From: Alphaproteobacteria bacterium
GTDB lineage: Bacteria; Pseudomonadota; Alphaproteobacteria; UBA9219
Direction of reading: 5' to 3'
Length of the DNA: 36,924 bases
Assembly: GCA_028691835.1 (NCBI GenBank)
Contig: JAQUYN010000020.1
Location: forward strand, 1 to 36,924
Part shown: positions 1 through 9,759 of the stretch, piece after piece
How the letters are laid out: each line of letters opens with the position of its first letter
How positions within the stretch are numbered: position 1 is the stretch's first letter
Position numbers and translations under genes: made by a program
Notes under the pieces: generated by a model
Database searches by the model: none
What the model was told of the DNA's origin: nothing
What the model saw: only the letters and a program-made list of their open reading frames with translations

Positions 1-1146
1 GGGCTTGCTGTTTTGACAACATCTCTTTTAACGCAAGGCGCGGGACCTTATACGGATCGTGATTTTCAAGAAAAGTTGGCTGCGCATGCGATCCAGATGG
101 ACATCTCTGCTTCGCGTGACCAAATTGTCGGTCAGCTGAAAACATTGTCCCGCACGCAAAAAGAAGCCTTCAAGCTTCTTGGCCTTGCGTTGACCAAACC
201 GCGTTTTGAACAACAAGCTTTTGATCGGGTGCGTGATGAACAGCTAACCTCTATTAAATTTCAGCTTTCAAGTCCATCGTGGCAAGGCCGCTATGCCTTG
301 TATCAGACGATTTTTGGCACGCATCCTTACGGATACCGTTCGCTGGGGATGCCACAGACGCTTGCTGTTGTAACGCGTGATGACGCAGCTTCCTTTGCTC
401 AGGAGCATCTTGCAAAAGATAATCTTTATGTTTCTGTTGTCGGCGATATTGATGCGTCCACGTTGTCGTCTGTGTTAGATCAGGTTTTTGGCGCCTTGCC
501 TGATCATGCCGTATTGGCAGCGGTGCCGGAGGTTGTTTGGCCCAACATGACAAAGACACTGCTTGTGTCGCGGCAGGGAAAACAGACCAATATTCTTTTT
601 ACGCGGCCTATGCTGCGACGTGAAAAACCAGATTGGTATGCCGCAGAGATTGCAAATTATATTCTCGGCGGGGGTGGGTTTACGGCGCGGCTGATGAAGG
701 CCGTTCGCGCCAAGGAAGGCTTAACTTATGGGATCAGTACGGGACTGTCTTCGATGGATCATGCATCGATGCTCGTGGGGGCTTTTTCAACCGACAATGC
801 AAAAGCGCATGAGGCTATGGCTCTTTTGAAGAAGGTTTGGCAAAACTTTTACGATAACGGCGTAACGCAGACAGAGCTTGATGCGGCGCGGGACTATTTG
901 ATGGGATCCATGCCCATATCCTTGACTTCGACCGACGCGATTTCGCAAACCTTACTTGCCATGCAAACCGAGAAACTCGGGCAGGATTATTTAGATCGTC
1001 ATGCGGCGTTGTTGCAGGCTGTTACGAAAGCGGACGTTGACCGCGTGATCCAAGAATGGTTTGATCCCGCAAAAATGAGCGCCTCATTTGTTGGGGTCCC
1101 TAAAGGATTTTCCTTTGACGATAAGCGAGAATTGATTACGGAGTAG
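1..1146 (+). CDS. M16 family peptidase-like protein, inactive subunit type (5' end outside window)
   Basis: The reading frame is open from the first base, so the gene starts upstream of the window; the TTG at 13 is internal. About 380 residues are visible and match an M16 (insulinase/mitochondrial processing peptidase-like) fold. The piece starting GLAVLTTSLLTQGAG aligns with the place where active members carry HxxEH, and here those three positions read V, T and S, so zinc binding looks lost. The glycine-rich GGGGFTARLMKAVRAKEGLTYG segment (codons from about 670) keeps the R and Y residues typical of this family. Proteobacteria often encode two tandem M16 proteins, one with the zinc site and one without; I infer the active partner lies just upstream. 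Four bases separate the stop from pgi, suggesting co-transcription. Confidence 0.88.
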   Translation, partial: GLAVLTTSLLTQGAGPYTDRDFQEKLAAHAIQMDISASRDQIVGQLKTLSRTQKEAFKLLGLALTKPRFEQQAFDRVRDEQLTSIKFQLSSPSWQGRYALYQTIFGTHPYGYRSLGMPQTLAVVTRDDAASFAQEHLAKDNLYVSVVGDIDASTLSSVLDQVFGALPDHAVLAAVPEVVWPNMTKTLLVSRQGKQTNILFTRPMLRREKPDWYAAEIANYILGGGGFTARLMKAVRAKEGLTYGISTGLSSMDHASMLVGAFSTDNAKAHEAMALLKKVWQNFYDNGVTQTELDAARDYLMGSMPISLTSTDAISQTLLAMQTEKLGQDYLDRHAALLQAVTKADVDRVIQEWFDPAKMSASFVGVPKGFSFDDKRELITE

Positions 1147-1150
1147 CACA

Positions 1151-2674
1151 ATGGTGAAATGCAGTGATTTATCAATTTGGGCGGAGTTACAAGAACAGGC
1201 GCATAGGGTCAAGCATGTTTCTTTGGACTCTCTTTTTGAGCAAGACCCGGATCGTGCCACGCGATGGACGATAAAGCTAAACGGATTGGAATCTGATTTC
1301 TCTCGCAATCATATCTCAGATGAAACTTTGGCGCTTTTACTTCGTTTGGCCAAAGAACGTGACGTTGAGGGTTTGCGCGATCAAATGGTTTCCGGGACCA
1401 AGATTAACAATACAGAAAATCGTGCTGTTTTGCATACGGCCCTTCGTACGGCCAAGGATGACCCTGTTTATGTGGACGGACAGGATGTCATGCCAGCCAT
1501 TCGGTCTTTGCATCAAAAGTTGGCGAAGTTTGTTGCTGATGTGCGCGAGGAACGTTGGCTCGGCGCAACGGGGCAACCCATTCGTAACGTCGTCAATATT
1601 GGAATTGGCGGTTCAGATTTGGGGCCTCGTCTCGTTGTCTCTGCTTTAAGAGAACAGGCAACTGGGCCACAGGTTCATTTCGTCGCAAACGTAGATGCTG
1701 CGGATTTGATGGGGCTTTTGCCGAAATTAGATCCTGCGACAACTTTGTTTGTGATTGTGTCAAAGACGTTCACAACACAGGAAACGCTTTTGAATGCGCG
1801 CTCGGCGCGTGAATGGCTTGTCGGGGCTTTGGGGGAGGAGGCTGTCGCTCAACATTTTGTGTCCGTTTCTACAAATCGCGACGCCGTTGAGTCTTTCGGG
1901 ATTCATGCCGAGAATATGTTTGCGATGTGGGACTGGGTTGGGGGGCGTTATAGCCTGTGGTCGGCCGTGGGTGTTGGGATCGCTCTTTCCGTTGGCTTTG
2001 CGGGGTTTCAAAAACTTTTAGCCGGAGCGGCGCTGATGGACGAGCATTTTTGCACGGCCCCGCTTGACAGAAATATTCCCGTTTTAGCGGCATTGATTGG
2101 CGTTTGGTACCGTAATTTTTGGGGAACCTCAGCCTTGGCTATTCTTCCTTACAGCGAACGGTTGCGGGATATGCCCCGCTATTTGCAACAGCTTGATATG
2201 GAAAGTAACGGCAAAAGCGTGACACGTGACGGCGAGCCGATTGATTATCAAACAGGTCCCATCGTTTTCGGCGAATGTGGCAGCGTTGGCCAACACAGTT
2301 TCCATCAATGGCTTCATCAGGGATCCAGTTTTGTTCCCGCAGATTTTATTGGTGTGCGGCAAGACGATATGCATCGTCCAGAACATCATGCTGTTCTTTT
2401 GGCTCACATGCAGGCGCAAGTGGAGGCCTTGATGTCTGGTCGTCAGGACCCAGACCCAGCGCGGACAAATCCAGGAAACAAACCAACGTCTGTTTATTGG
2501 CTGGAGACATTAGACCCATATACACTCGGCGTTCTTTTGGCGCTTTATGAGCATAAGGTTTTCGTGCAAGGCGTTATTTGGGGCATTAATTCCTTTGACC
2601 AGTTTGGCGTTGAACTTGGTAAAAAACTTGCCAATGAACGGTTGAAAAGAGAGAAGGCATCAACGCCCTCATGA
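1151..2674 (+). CDS. pgi: Glucose-6-phosphate isomerase
   Basis: This cytoplasmic enzyme interconverts glucose 6-phosphate and fructose 6-phosphate. The 507 residues show the family signatures in order: SGTKINNTENRAVLHTALR (81-99), the phosphate-binding IGIGGSDLGP (150-159), SKTFTTQETL, GGRYSLWSAVGVGIAL, LQQLDMESNGKSV, and a C-terminal block with GQHSFHQWLHQGS and LGVLLALYEHKVFVQG. It is shorter than the roughly 550-residue enterobacterial enzyme, as is common in alphaproteobacteria. The start is the ATG four bases after the stop of the M16 gene, so the two are probably one transcript. No terminator is visible after it; a candidate promoter for the next gene begins almost at once. Confidence 0.97.
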   Translation: MVKCSDLSIWAELQEQAHRVKHVSLDSLFEQDPDRATRWTIKLNGLESDFSRNHISDETLALLLRLAKERDVEGLRDQMVSGTKINNTENRAVLHTALRTAKDDPVYVDGQDVMPAIRSLHQKLAKFVADVREERWLGATGQPIRNVVNIGIGGSDLGPRLVVSALREQATGPQVHFVANVDAADLMGLLPKLDPATTLFVIVSKTFTTQETLLNARSAREWLVGALGEEAVAQHFVSVSTNRDAVESFGIHAENMFAMWDWVGGRYSLWSAVGVGIALSVGFAGFQKLLAGAALMDEHFCTAPLDRNIPVLAALIGVWYRNFWGTSALAILPYSERLRDMPRYLQQLDMESNGKSVTRDGEPIDYQTGPIVFGECGSVGQHSFHQWLHQGSSFVPADFIGVRQDDMHRPEHHAVLLAHMQAQVEALMSGRQDPDPARTNPGNKPTSVYWLETLDPYTLGVLLALYEHKVFVQGVIWGINSFDQFGVELGKKLANERLKREKASTPS

Positions 2675-2680
2675 AACTAA

Positions 2681-2709
2681 TTGATTGAAACTTTTGGGGC
2701 GGGTATAGT
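2681..2709 (+). promoter_or_regulatory. Candidate sigma-70-type promoter for the GNAT gene
   Basis: TTGATT (2681-2686) and TATAGT (2704-2709) are separated by 17 bases, just after the pgi stop. It would give a leader of nearly 190 nt before the ATG at 2907. This is sequence matching only. Confidence 0.45.
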
Positions 2710-2778
2710 GGTCTTCACGATTTTGTAGAGATAGGCTTGATGATGCTTTTTGCGCAGACCTTTTTTTCACGACGACGT

Positions 2779-2797
2779 TGTCAGAATTAAACTGACA
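2779..2797. promoter_or_regulatory. Inverted repeat in the leader of the GNAT gene
   Basis: TGTCAG (2779-2784) and CTGACA (2792-2797) form a perfect 6-bp inverted repeat around a 7-base A/T-rich centre. There is no T-run after it, so it does not look like a terminator. TGTCAG occurs again a few tens of bases downstream, before the start codon. It could be an operator or an RNA hairpin; function unknown. Confidence 0.35.
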
Positions 2798-2906
2798 GGT
2801 CTTTTGCGCGCCTTTCTTATCCGTATTTGATTTTTGTCAGATTTTTATCCGCTGTGGTTTCGATCACGGCGCTCGTTTATTTTTCTATTTGTTTGGAAAT
2901 GAGTCC

Positions 2907-3737
2907 ATGATCCTTTCTTCTCCCGCTCTTTCTCCCGCCTTGGGTCCGATGGTTTTGTCCACGGCTTCTTTTTCCGGTTTCAACGTTTGCGTTCTTGATG
3001 ACCCTCAGTGGCTTGACGGCATGATGGCTGTTCATCAGAAAACGCGTGAGGCTTTGCCCGCCGATCAAAAACATTTTCTTTTGCCTAAAACGCCTGAGTA
3101 TTTTGCTTCCTTGCTGAAAGGTGAAGGCGGCGCGATTATCGGCGCGTTTTCAAAAGCGAATGATGAGGTTGTGGGGTTCTGCGCCGTTGTCGGTGCTGAT
3201 CATTGGCGTGACGCGCAAGCCAAGGGTTTTGTGTCATGTCCTGATTCAGATCAGCGCCTTGCTGATGCGTGTGGCCAAACCCAGATTGACGTTGTGCAAT
3301 CGTTTTGTGTCAACCCTTCGTTTCAGGGAAGCGATTTATCGCGTGGTCTTCTTGGGCAGGCCTTGTCTTGGTGCCAGTATAAGAGGCAGCCTGTTTCCCT
3401 TCCCTTCCTTTGCAAAGAGGGTGTGCTGTTGGCTCAGGTTGCCGGTGAAAATGCTTGTGCTTTGACCAAGTTCATGAAGGCCGGTTATGCGATGGAGGCC
3501 ACATGGACACAGGATGTTGACGGCATCAAACGGCAGAAAGTTCTTATGCGTTATATGCCAAGGAAAGAGCGGATGTCTATGTTCGAAAGGAACCCGCAGG
3601 GCATCAAGCTTTCGACACAAACAGCTCCGCTTCTTGCGGATGTTTTGGTGCGTTACGTTGCCGCTGGTCGCCGCGTGTTCCTAATGCAAGGTTCGGGGCG
3701 CAAGTCTGCCCCTGTCTTTGCCTATGTGCCGATATAA
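2907..3737 (+). CDS. GNAT-like N-acetyltransferase, substrate unknown
   Basis: A 276-residue protein if the ATG at 2907 is used; GGAAATGAG just upstream is a plausible ribosome site, and a TTG at 2889 would add six residues. The middle contains an acetyl-CoA-binding type motif, QSFCVNPSFQGSDLSRGLLGQAL (a V-x-P-x-x-Q-G pattern), followed by a strand and helix ending FMKAGYAME, as in motif B of GNAT acetyltransferases. The first 30 residues are rich in Ser, Pro and Ala, and the last 60 (about 215-276) fall outside the GNAT core. No substrate can be named. Its stop codon directly abuts the stop codon of gyrB on the other strand, with no bases between them. Confidence 0.7.
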   Translation: MILSSPALSPALGPMVLSTASFSGFNVCVLDDPQWLDGMMAVHQKTREALPADQKHFLLPKTPEYFASLLKGEGGAIIGAFSKANDEVVGFCAVVGADHWRDAQAKGFVSCPDSDQRLADACGQTQIDVVQSFCVNPSFQGSDLSRGLLGQALSWCQYKRQPVSLPFLCKEGVLLAQVAGENACALTKFMKAGYAMEATWTQDVDGIKRQKVLMRYMPRKERMSMFERNPQGIKLSTQTAPLLADVLVRYVAAGRRVFLMQGSGRKSAPVFAYVPI

Positions 3738-6209
<2,472 letters not shown>

Positions 6210-6232
6210 TTAAGGTCCAAAAACGAGTCTGA

Positions 6233-6261
6233 TTTCTAGCACGTTCCGGGGGGCAGCGCAA
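6233..6261 (-). promoter_or_regulatory. Candidate gyrB promoter
   Basis: Read on the minus strand, TTGCGC (complement of 6256-6261) and TAGAAA (complement of 6233-6238) are spaced by 17 bases. It sits between the upstream terminator and the gyrB start, where a gyrB promoter is needed. Confidence 0.45.
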
Positions 6262-6287
6262 TGATCTAACGCTCTGGAAAAACAACG

Positions 6288-6336
6288 AAAAAATGGGCTT
6301 GCCTTGCCGTCTGAGGCGGTTGTTGGCAAGCCCATT
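6288..6336 (-). terminator. Intrinsic terminator of the exported-protein gene
   Basis: A perfect 12-bp stem: AATGGGCTTGCC (6292-6303) pairs with GGCAAGCCCATT (6325-6336) around a 21-base loop. On the minus strand it is followed by a run of six T (complement of 6288-6293). It lies 17 bases beyond the stop of the gene at 6353-7702 and before the gyrB promoter, so it insulates the two. Confidence 0.85.
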
Positions 6337-6352
6337 AGAAGGGAAAGAGGAC

Positions 6353-7702
6353 TTAGCGAATAACGTTGCGGCCAAGATGTTGATAAGTTCTTTTATGAGA
6401 GGTGCCATCTTGCCGTGTAGGTGCTGCACCATAGGGGCCTTGATGCGTCGTGTCATAGATCATTTTTTCGACGGTTTTCAGGCCCGTTCTGGCATAAGTC
6501 CAAAGCCCTTCGCTGTCCATCCTGCTTGTTCGTTCTGGATCAAGAACAAGTTGCCCAAAGAGGGGCACGTCGGCGCGAAGGAATTGGATTTCAGGCAAAC
6601 GCCCGTCTCTGTCGGGCGGCATCCCCCACATAGCCCTGACTTCTGGTGGCGCGACAAAGGAGAACACCCCTGATTCTTGGGGGCTGGTTCCAGGCGCATA
6701 TCCATACTGCGCATGCGATGATTCCGAGGCCGCTGTTGCCAAAGCAAAAGTCTGCCAAAGACGAAGCTGAACGTCGTTTCCCTCAGATGTAAATTTGAGG
6801 CCGGGGTTTTTGCGGGCATGCCGGATCTGTTTGTGGCCACGCGCCGCAACCGAAACAATATCCATGTCAGGATTGCGGCTCAGCATATGAAAGGTCGCGC
6901 TTGCCTGTTCGCGGCGCCCATCCAAAACAGGGGAGGGGCGTTCAGTGCCGACCACAAGGTCGCCATTAGGACCGGCAAACATGTTAAAGGTTTGCCCCCA
7001 TTTGGTGATGGATCTTACATAGCCACCACTGGGAACGGGAACCCAATCAGTCAATCTATCGGGACGATTAATCCCTGCATTTTGCTGTTCACTGGCCGCT
7101 GCTCCAACCGCCAGCCCTCGGCTGATAAGAATTTTGAGGACATCCATATTTGCTGGGTCCATCGCCATTGTGACCGAATCGCTTTGAAATGTCTTTTTCT
7201 CAATGAGAAGCTCGCCGATAAGGCGATTGCCATTACGATCTTTTCCTTTTTGTTGAAAATGGAATCGAGCGCCCATACGTAAATCGTTCGAGTCAACGAT
7301 ACCCTCGCACGACAAGGGATTGTATTCCATGGTTGCGTGGATGTTATGTCCGTTCATATCGGCAGCGAAATCAATAAATTTTGTGCCTGTGCCATCAAAG
7401 TTTGGATATACGGTGCCTGTGCTCAGGTTTGCTGTTTGTTGTGCCTCTTGACGGGTGGTTTTGACTCGATGGGACTTTGTTGTCGTTTGGTTTGGGCGCC
7501 CAGTGACCATCTTGCGATAAGCGGCCATGGTCGCACTGCTGGGCTTAAATGTTGTCACGCCCGTTTGGGGGTCGGTGACCCCTTGATCGGCTGTTAGTCC
7601 GCGAGCGGCAGCTGGGCCAGCATGAAGCGCGATAAAGGCTCCGGTAAAGATCGCAGTGGCCTGCTTGAAAAGAGAAAGCAACGTATTGTTGTTGGGGCGC
7701 AT
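6353..7702 (-). CDS. Exported protein of unknown function
   Basis: I do not recognise this 449-residue protein. The N-terminus has Lys/Arg-light polar residues, a hydrophobic stretch (about 16-27) and an Ala-rich AGPAAARG end, consistent with a Sec signal peptide cut near residue 33. No transmembrane helix is evident after that. Residues 40-85 are rich in Thr, Gln and basic residues; the rest mixes polar segments with short hydrophobic strands and contains one Cys (in PLSCEG). It is expressed as a single gene: a 656-bp gene-free region lies upstream, a TAATAT sequence about 55 bases before the start could be a -10 box, and a strong terminator follows. Real coding is supported by length, signal peptide and terminator; function is open. 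Confidence 0.75.
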   Translation of the reverse strand: MRPNNNTLLSLFKQATAIFTGAFIALHAGPAAARGLTADQGVTDPQTGVTTFKPSSATMAAYRKMVTGRPNQTTTKSHRVKTTRQEAQQTANLSTGTVYPNFDGTGTKFIDFAADMNGHNIHATMEYNPLSCEGIVDSNDLRMGARFHFQQKGKDRNGNRLIGELLIEKKTFQSDSVTMAMDPANMDVLKILISRGLAVGAAASEQQNAGINRPDRLTDWVPVPSGGYVRSITKWGQTFNMFAGPNGDLVVGTERPSPVLDGRREQASATFHMLSRNPDMDIVSVAARGHKQIRHARKNPGLKFTSEGNDVQLRLWQTFALATAASESSHAQYGYAPGTSPQESGVFSFVAPPEVRAMWGMPPDRDGRLPEIQFLRADVPLFGQLVLDPERTSRMDSEGLWTYARTGLKTVEKMIYDTTHQGPYGAAPTRQDGTSHKRTYQHLGRNVIR

Positions 7703-7842
7703 AATAATCTCGCTAAAAATGGGACAAACTATGATGGGTGGATATTACCACAAAGCGCTCAACAAAGTCTAAACGATTAATAGTTTCTTGACCTTATATA
7801 ACCCGCTTTATGGGTTGATACCGGTGATAAATATAAAGGACT

Positions 7843-7966
7843 CGTCATCGCGAGGCCCCTTCTTCAGGGGCCGTGGCGATCCATCTCCTACTGTTTCAAC
7901 ATGGGCCTACGTTGAAAATGCGGGCGATGGATTGCCTCGTCGGCCAATAGGCCTCCTCACAATGAC
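7843..7966. repeat. Paired inverted REP-like elements (BIME-like)
   Basis: Copy A (7843-7887) begins CGTCATCGCGAGG, contains a perfect hairpin GGCCCCT/AGGGGCC (7854-7872) and ends GCGATCCATC. Copy B (7925-7966) is the same architecture inverted: GATGGATTGCC, then GGCC-AATA-GGCC, then CCTCACAATGACA. Between them TTTCAAC (7894-7900) and GTTGAAA (7911-7917) form another hairpin. The GTCAT..GCGAGG...GC(A/G)ATCCATC pattern resembles dispersed intergenic repeats of several proteobacteria. Confidence 0.7.
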
Positions 7967-8048
7967 ACCGTTCTTAATTTTATCAGTGTGTTAAACCCAT
8001 AATACCAACCGCCCGATGAAAAGACTCATAGAGACAGGCGCGCCGTTT

Positions 8049-8114
8049 GTCATTCCGGCGAAACTTTCTTGCGGCGCTTTTATGCGACGAAAGAAAGTCT
8101 TCAGCCGGAATCCC
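8049..8114. repeat. Long imperfect palindromic repeat, GTCATTCCGGC type
   Basis: ATTCCGGC (8052-8059) and GCCGGAAT (8104-8111) are the outer arms. The inner arms, GAAACTTTCTTGCGGCGC and GCGACGAAAGAAAGTCTTC, are imperfect reverse complements around TTTTAT. The whole could fold into one long hairpin. GTCATTCCGGCGAA and GGAATCCC at the ends match the architecture of the element at 8357-8380. Confidence 0.7.
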
Positions 8115-8152
8115 ATTTGGTTTATATCAAGAAAACAAAAGGAAATGGGATT
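8109..8152. repeat. Inverted repeat overlapping the previous element
   Basis: AATCCCATTT (8109-8118) and AAATGGGATT (8143-8152) are perfect 10-bp arms with a 24-base spacer. Its left arm shares three bases with the preceding palindrome. Confidence 0.6.
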
Positions 8153-8153
8153 G

Positions 8154-8180
8154 TAAAAACACGCTTTTTGCGTGTTTTTA
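8154..8180. terminator. Bidirectional intrinsic terminator-like hairpin
   Basis: TAAAAACACGC (8154-8164) and GCGTGTTTTTA (8170-8180) are perfect 11-bp arms around TTTTT. The 3' arm ends in a T-run on either strand. On the minus strand it lies about 180 bases beyond the ProXp-like gene ending at 8359 and could end its transcript. Confidence 0.6.
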
Positions 8181-8212
8181 TCCTTCGGACTTCGGGCCTT
8201 TGGCCCTACGCG

Positions 8213-8263
8213 CAAAACGTATACGTTTTGTCTGGATCACCCCTAATAAAGGGCGTCCGGACA
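8213..8263. repeat. Perfect 18-bp palindrome and adjoining hairpin
   Basis: CAAAACGTATACGTTTTG (8213-8230) is a perfect palindrome with no spacer. Directly adjoining, TGTCTGGA (8229-8236) and TCCGGACA (8256-8263) can pair with one G-T mismatch, with an inner CCCT/AGGG (8241-8253). No role is known. Confidence 0.6.
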
Positions 8264-8356
8264 AGCTGAGAGAGAGTTTTAGCTACCGTCCCAATGTTGC
8301 TTAGAAAGACTATAGATTTCTTCCATATTATTAGGGAACACGGTTTGAAAAACCAC

Positions 8357-8380
8357 CGTCATGCCAGCGAAGGGCATCCC
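8357..8380. repeat. Short palindromic repeat overlapping the 3' end of the tRNA-editing gene
   Basis: The element begins CGTCATGCC and ends GGGCATCCC, with ATGCC/GGCAT arms. It has the same layout as the repeat at 8049-8114 without the long internal stem. It contains the stop codon and last codons of the gene on the minus strand. Confidence 0.6.
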
Positions 8381-8928
8381 CTTTGTTTTTCGTCCTCTTT
8401 TTCCTGTTTTGTTAATCTGAGTTCGGCACCCTCTTCCCACACGCCGCAATTGGCAATCACGGGGGTATAGGTCAGGCTCTTGACGAATTTGAGCAAATCC
8501 GTGGCCATCAGGGATGTTGAGGCCGTATTTCGCAGGGGATGAAAATTAACCATTGGCGCTTCCATCATATCGCTGTCCAAAACAACGTTTATGCGGCGGC
8601 TTTCATCATTCATCAGGGCAAAAGGTGTGACCGAGCCGGGGGTGATGGCCAGAACTTCTTGCAACAACTCGGGCCGGCCAAATGAAAGGCGCGCGCTGCC
8701 TATGGCTTTTTCAAGCGGGGACAGTTGGGCGCGTTTCAGCCCCGGCATGACGATCAGCCAAAGTTTGCCCTTTTTGTCCTTGAGAAAAAGGTTCTTGCAC
8801 GGCATGCCGGGGATCATGTGATCGAGGTCACGCCCGTCTTCCACGGTGAAAACGGCGCGATGTTCGACGGTCTGATGCAAAATGCTCAGGCTGTCCAAAT
8901 AGGCATAGAGGTCCTGTTCTGTAATCAT
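8359..8928 (-). CDS. Prolyl-tRNA deacylase-like protein (ProXp-ala/YbaK family)
   Basis: A 189-residue single-domain protein of the YbaK/ProX aminoacyl-tRNA deacylase fold, predicted to remove wrongly attached amino acid (alanine in the characterised ProXp-ala group) from tRNA(Pro) in the cytosol. The family block around residue 45, [20 protein letters not shown], is present, followed by [28 protein letters not shown] and [13 protein letters not shown]. Alphaproteobacterial prolyl-tRNA synthetases often lack their own editing insertion and rely on such a free-standing protein. The last codons (about GCPSLA) and the stop lie within a dispersed palindromic repeat, so the native C-terminus was probably replaced. 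The gene is divergent from rph. Confidence 0.88.
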   Translation of the reverse strand: MITEQDLYAYLDSLSILHQTVEHRAVFTVEDGRDLDHMIPGMPCKNLFLKDKKGKLWLIVMPGLKRAQLSPLEKAIGSARLSFGRPELLQEVLAITPGSVTPFALMNDESRRINVVLDSDMMEAPMVNFHPLRNTASTSLMATDLLKFVKSLTYTPVIANCGVWEEGAELRLTKQEKEDEKQRGCPSLA

Positions 8929-8971
8929 GCCGCATTATTGTGCCAATATGCTCGCCATTCAATGATTTTTC

Positions 8972-9015
8972 TTGACTTAACGTGTCGTTGGCCACATTCG
9001 TTAAGGGTCCTTAAC
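8972..9015 (+). promoter_or_regulatory. Possible rph promoter and adjacent palindrome
   Basis: TTGACT (8972-8977) could be a -35 box, but no good -10 follows at the right spacing. GTTAAGGGTCCTTAAC (9000-9015) is a palindrome with 7-bp arms and a GT centre, ending ten bases before the rph ribosome site. Its two TTAA parts are six bases apart, near but not equal to the TTAA-N7-TTAA pattern of CtrA sites. It may be an operator. Confidence 0.35.
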
Positions 9016-9036
9016 AAGAAGAACAAAGGAATCTTT

Positions 9037-9756
9037 ATGCGCCCTTCCAATCGCGCCGCTGATCAGTTGCGGACCGTTACGTTTGAACCCCATGCTGCGA
9101 AATATGCCGAAGGCTCGTGTCTCGTTAAATTTGGTGATACGCATGTGCTGTGTGCAGCGACTGTGGTTGAAAAGGTCCCTCCTTTCCTGCGTGGTTCTGG
9201 TTTGGGGTGGGTAACGGCTGAGTACGGTATGTTGCCCCGTGCCACACAAGATCGCATGGATCGTGAGGCGGCTCGCGGGAAGCAAACGGGCCGAACGCAA
9301 GAAATCCAGAGGCTTATTGGCCGCGCTTTGCGTGCCGTTGTGGACCGCGCTGCCTTGGGCGAGATTCAGATCAAGATCGATTGCGATGTCCTTCAGGCCG
9401 ATGGCGGTACGCGCACGGCATCCGTTACGGGTGGCTATGTTGCTCTGGCGTTGGCGCTTAAGCATTTGCAACGTATTGGTAAGATTAAAAACTTGCCACT
9501 GATTGACAACGTTGCCGCTATATCTTGTGGCCTTTATGAAGGGGCGGCTGTTTTGGATTTGGACTATCCCGAAGATTCAAATGCCGGAGCCGATGCTAAT
9601 TTTGTATTGACGGGAACGGGAAAAATTGTTGAGATTCAGGGAACGGCGGAGCATGCGCCTTTTGCCGAGGAACAGTTTGCTGAAATGCTCCGGTTGGCCC
9701 GTAAGGGGATTGCTGAAATTACTGAGATGCAAAAAGCTGTGATCGAGGGGGCCTAG
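9037..9756 (+). CDS. rph: Ribonuclease PH
   Basis: A phosphorolytic 3'-to-5' exoribonuclease that trims tRNA 3' ends. The 239 residues from the ATG at 9037 cover the whole family: [18 protein letters not shown] at the start, [42 protein letters not shown] segment, and the phosphate-binding [21 protein letters not shown] six bases before this ATG decides the start; the frame stays open further upstream but that part overlaps the divergent gene. First gene of a tight group: three bases separate it from rdgB. Confidence 0.97.
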   Translation: MRPSNRAADQLRTVTFEPHAAKYAEGSCLVKFGDTHVLCAATVVEKVPPFLRGSGLGWVTAEYGMLPRATQDRMDREAARGKQTGRTQEIQRLIGRALRAVVDRAALGEIQIKIDCDVLQADGGTRTASVTGGYVALALALKHLQRIGKIKNLPLIDNVAAISCGLYEGAAVLDLDYPEDSNAGADANFVLTGTGKIVEIQGTAEHAPFAEEQFAEMLRLARKGIAEITEMQKAVIEGA

Positions 9757-9759
9757 GCC

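Larger units (their letters stand above)
7703..8358. other. Gene-free region packed with palindromic repeats
   Basis: No reading frame here looks like a gene. Besides the separate entries below, it holds AACCC/GGGTT (7799-7815) and GGGCC-TTT-GGCCC (8194-8206). The stretches 7703-7790 and 8265-8356 show nothing clear beyond possible promoter sequence for the gene ending at 7702. Confidence 0.7.

Noticed and set aside
2741..2791. 16-codon leader peptide MMLFAQTFFSRRRCQN
   Set aside because: No ribosome site and no run of one amino acid or paired terminator that would make it a classical attenuator; noted only within the leader finding.
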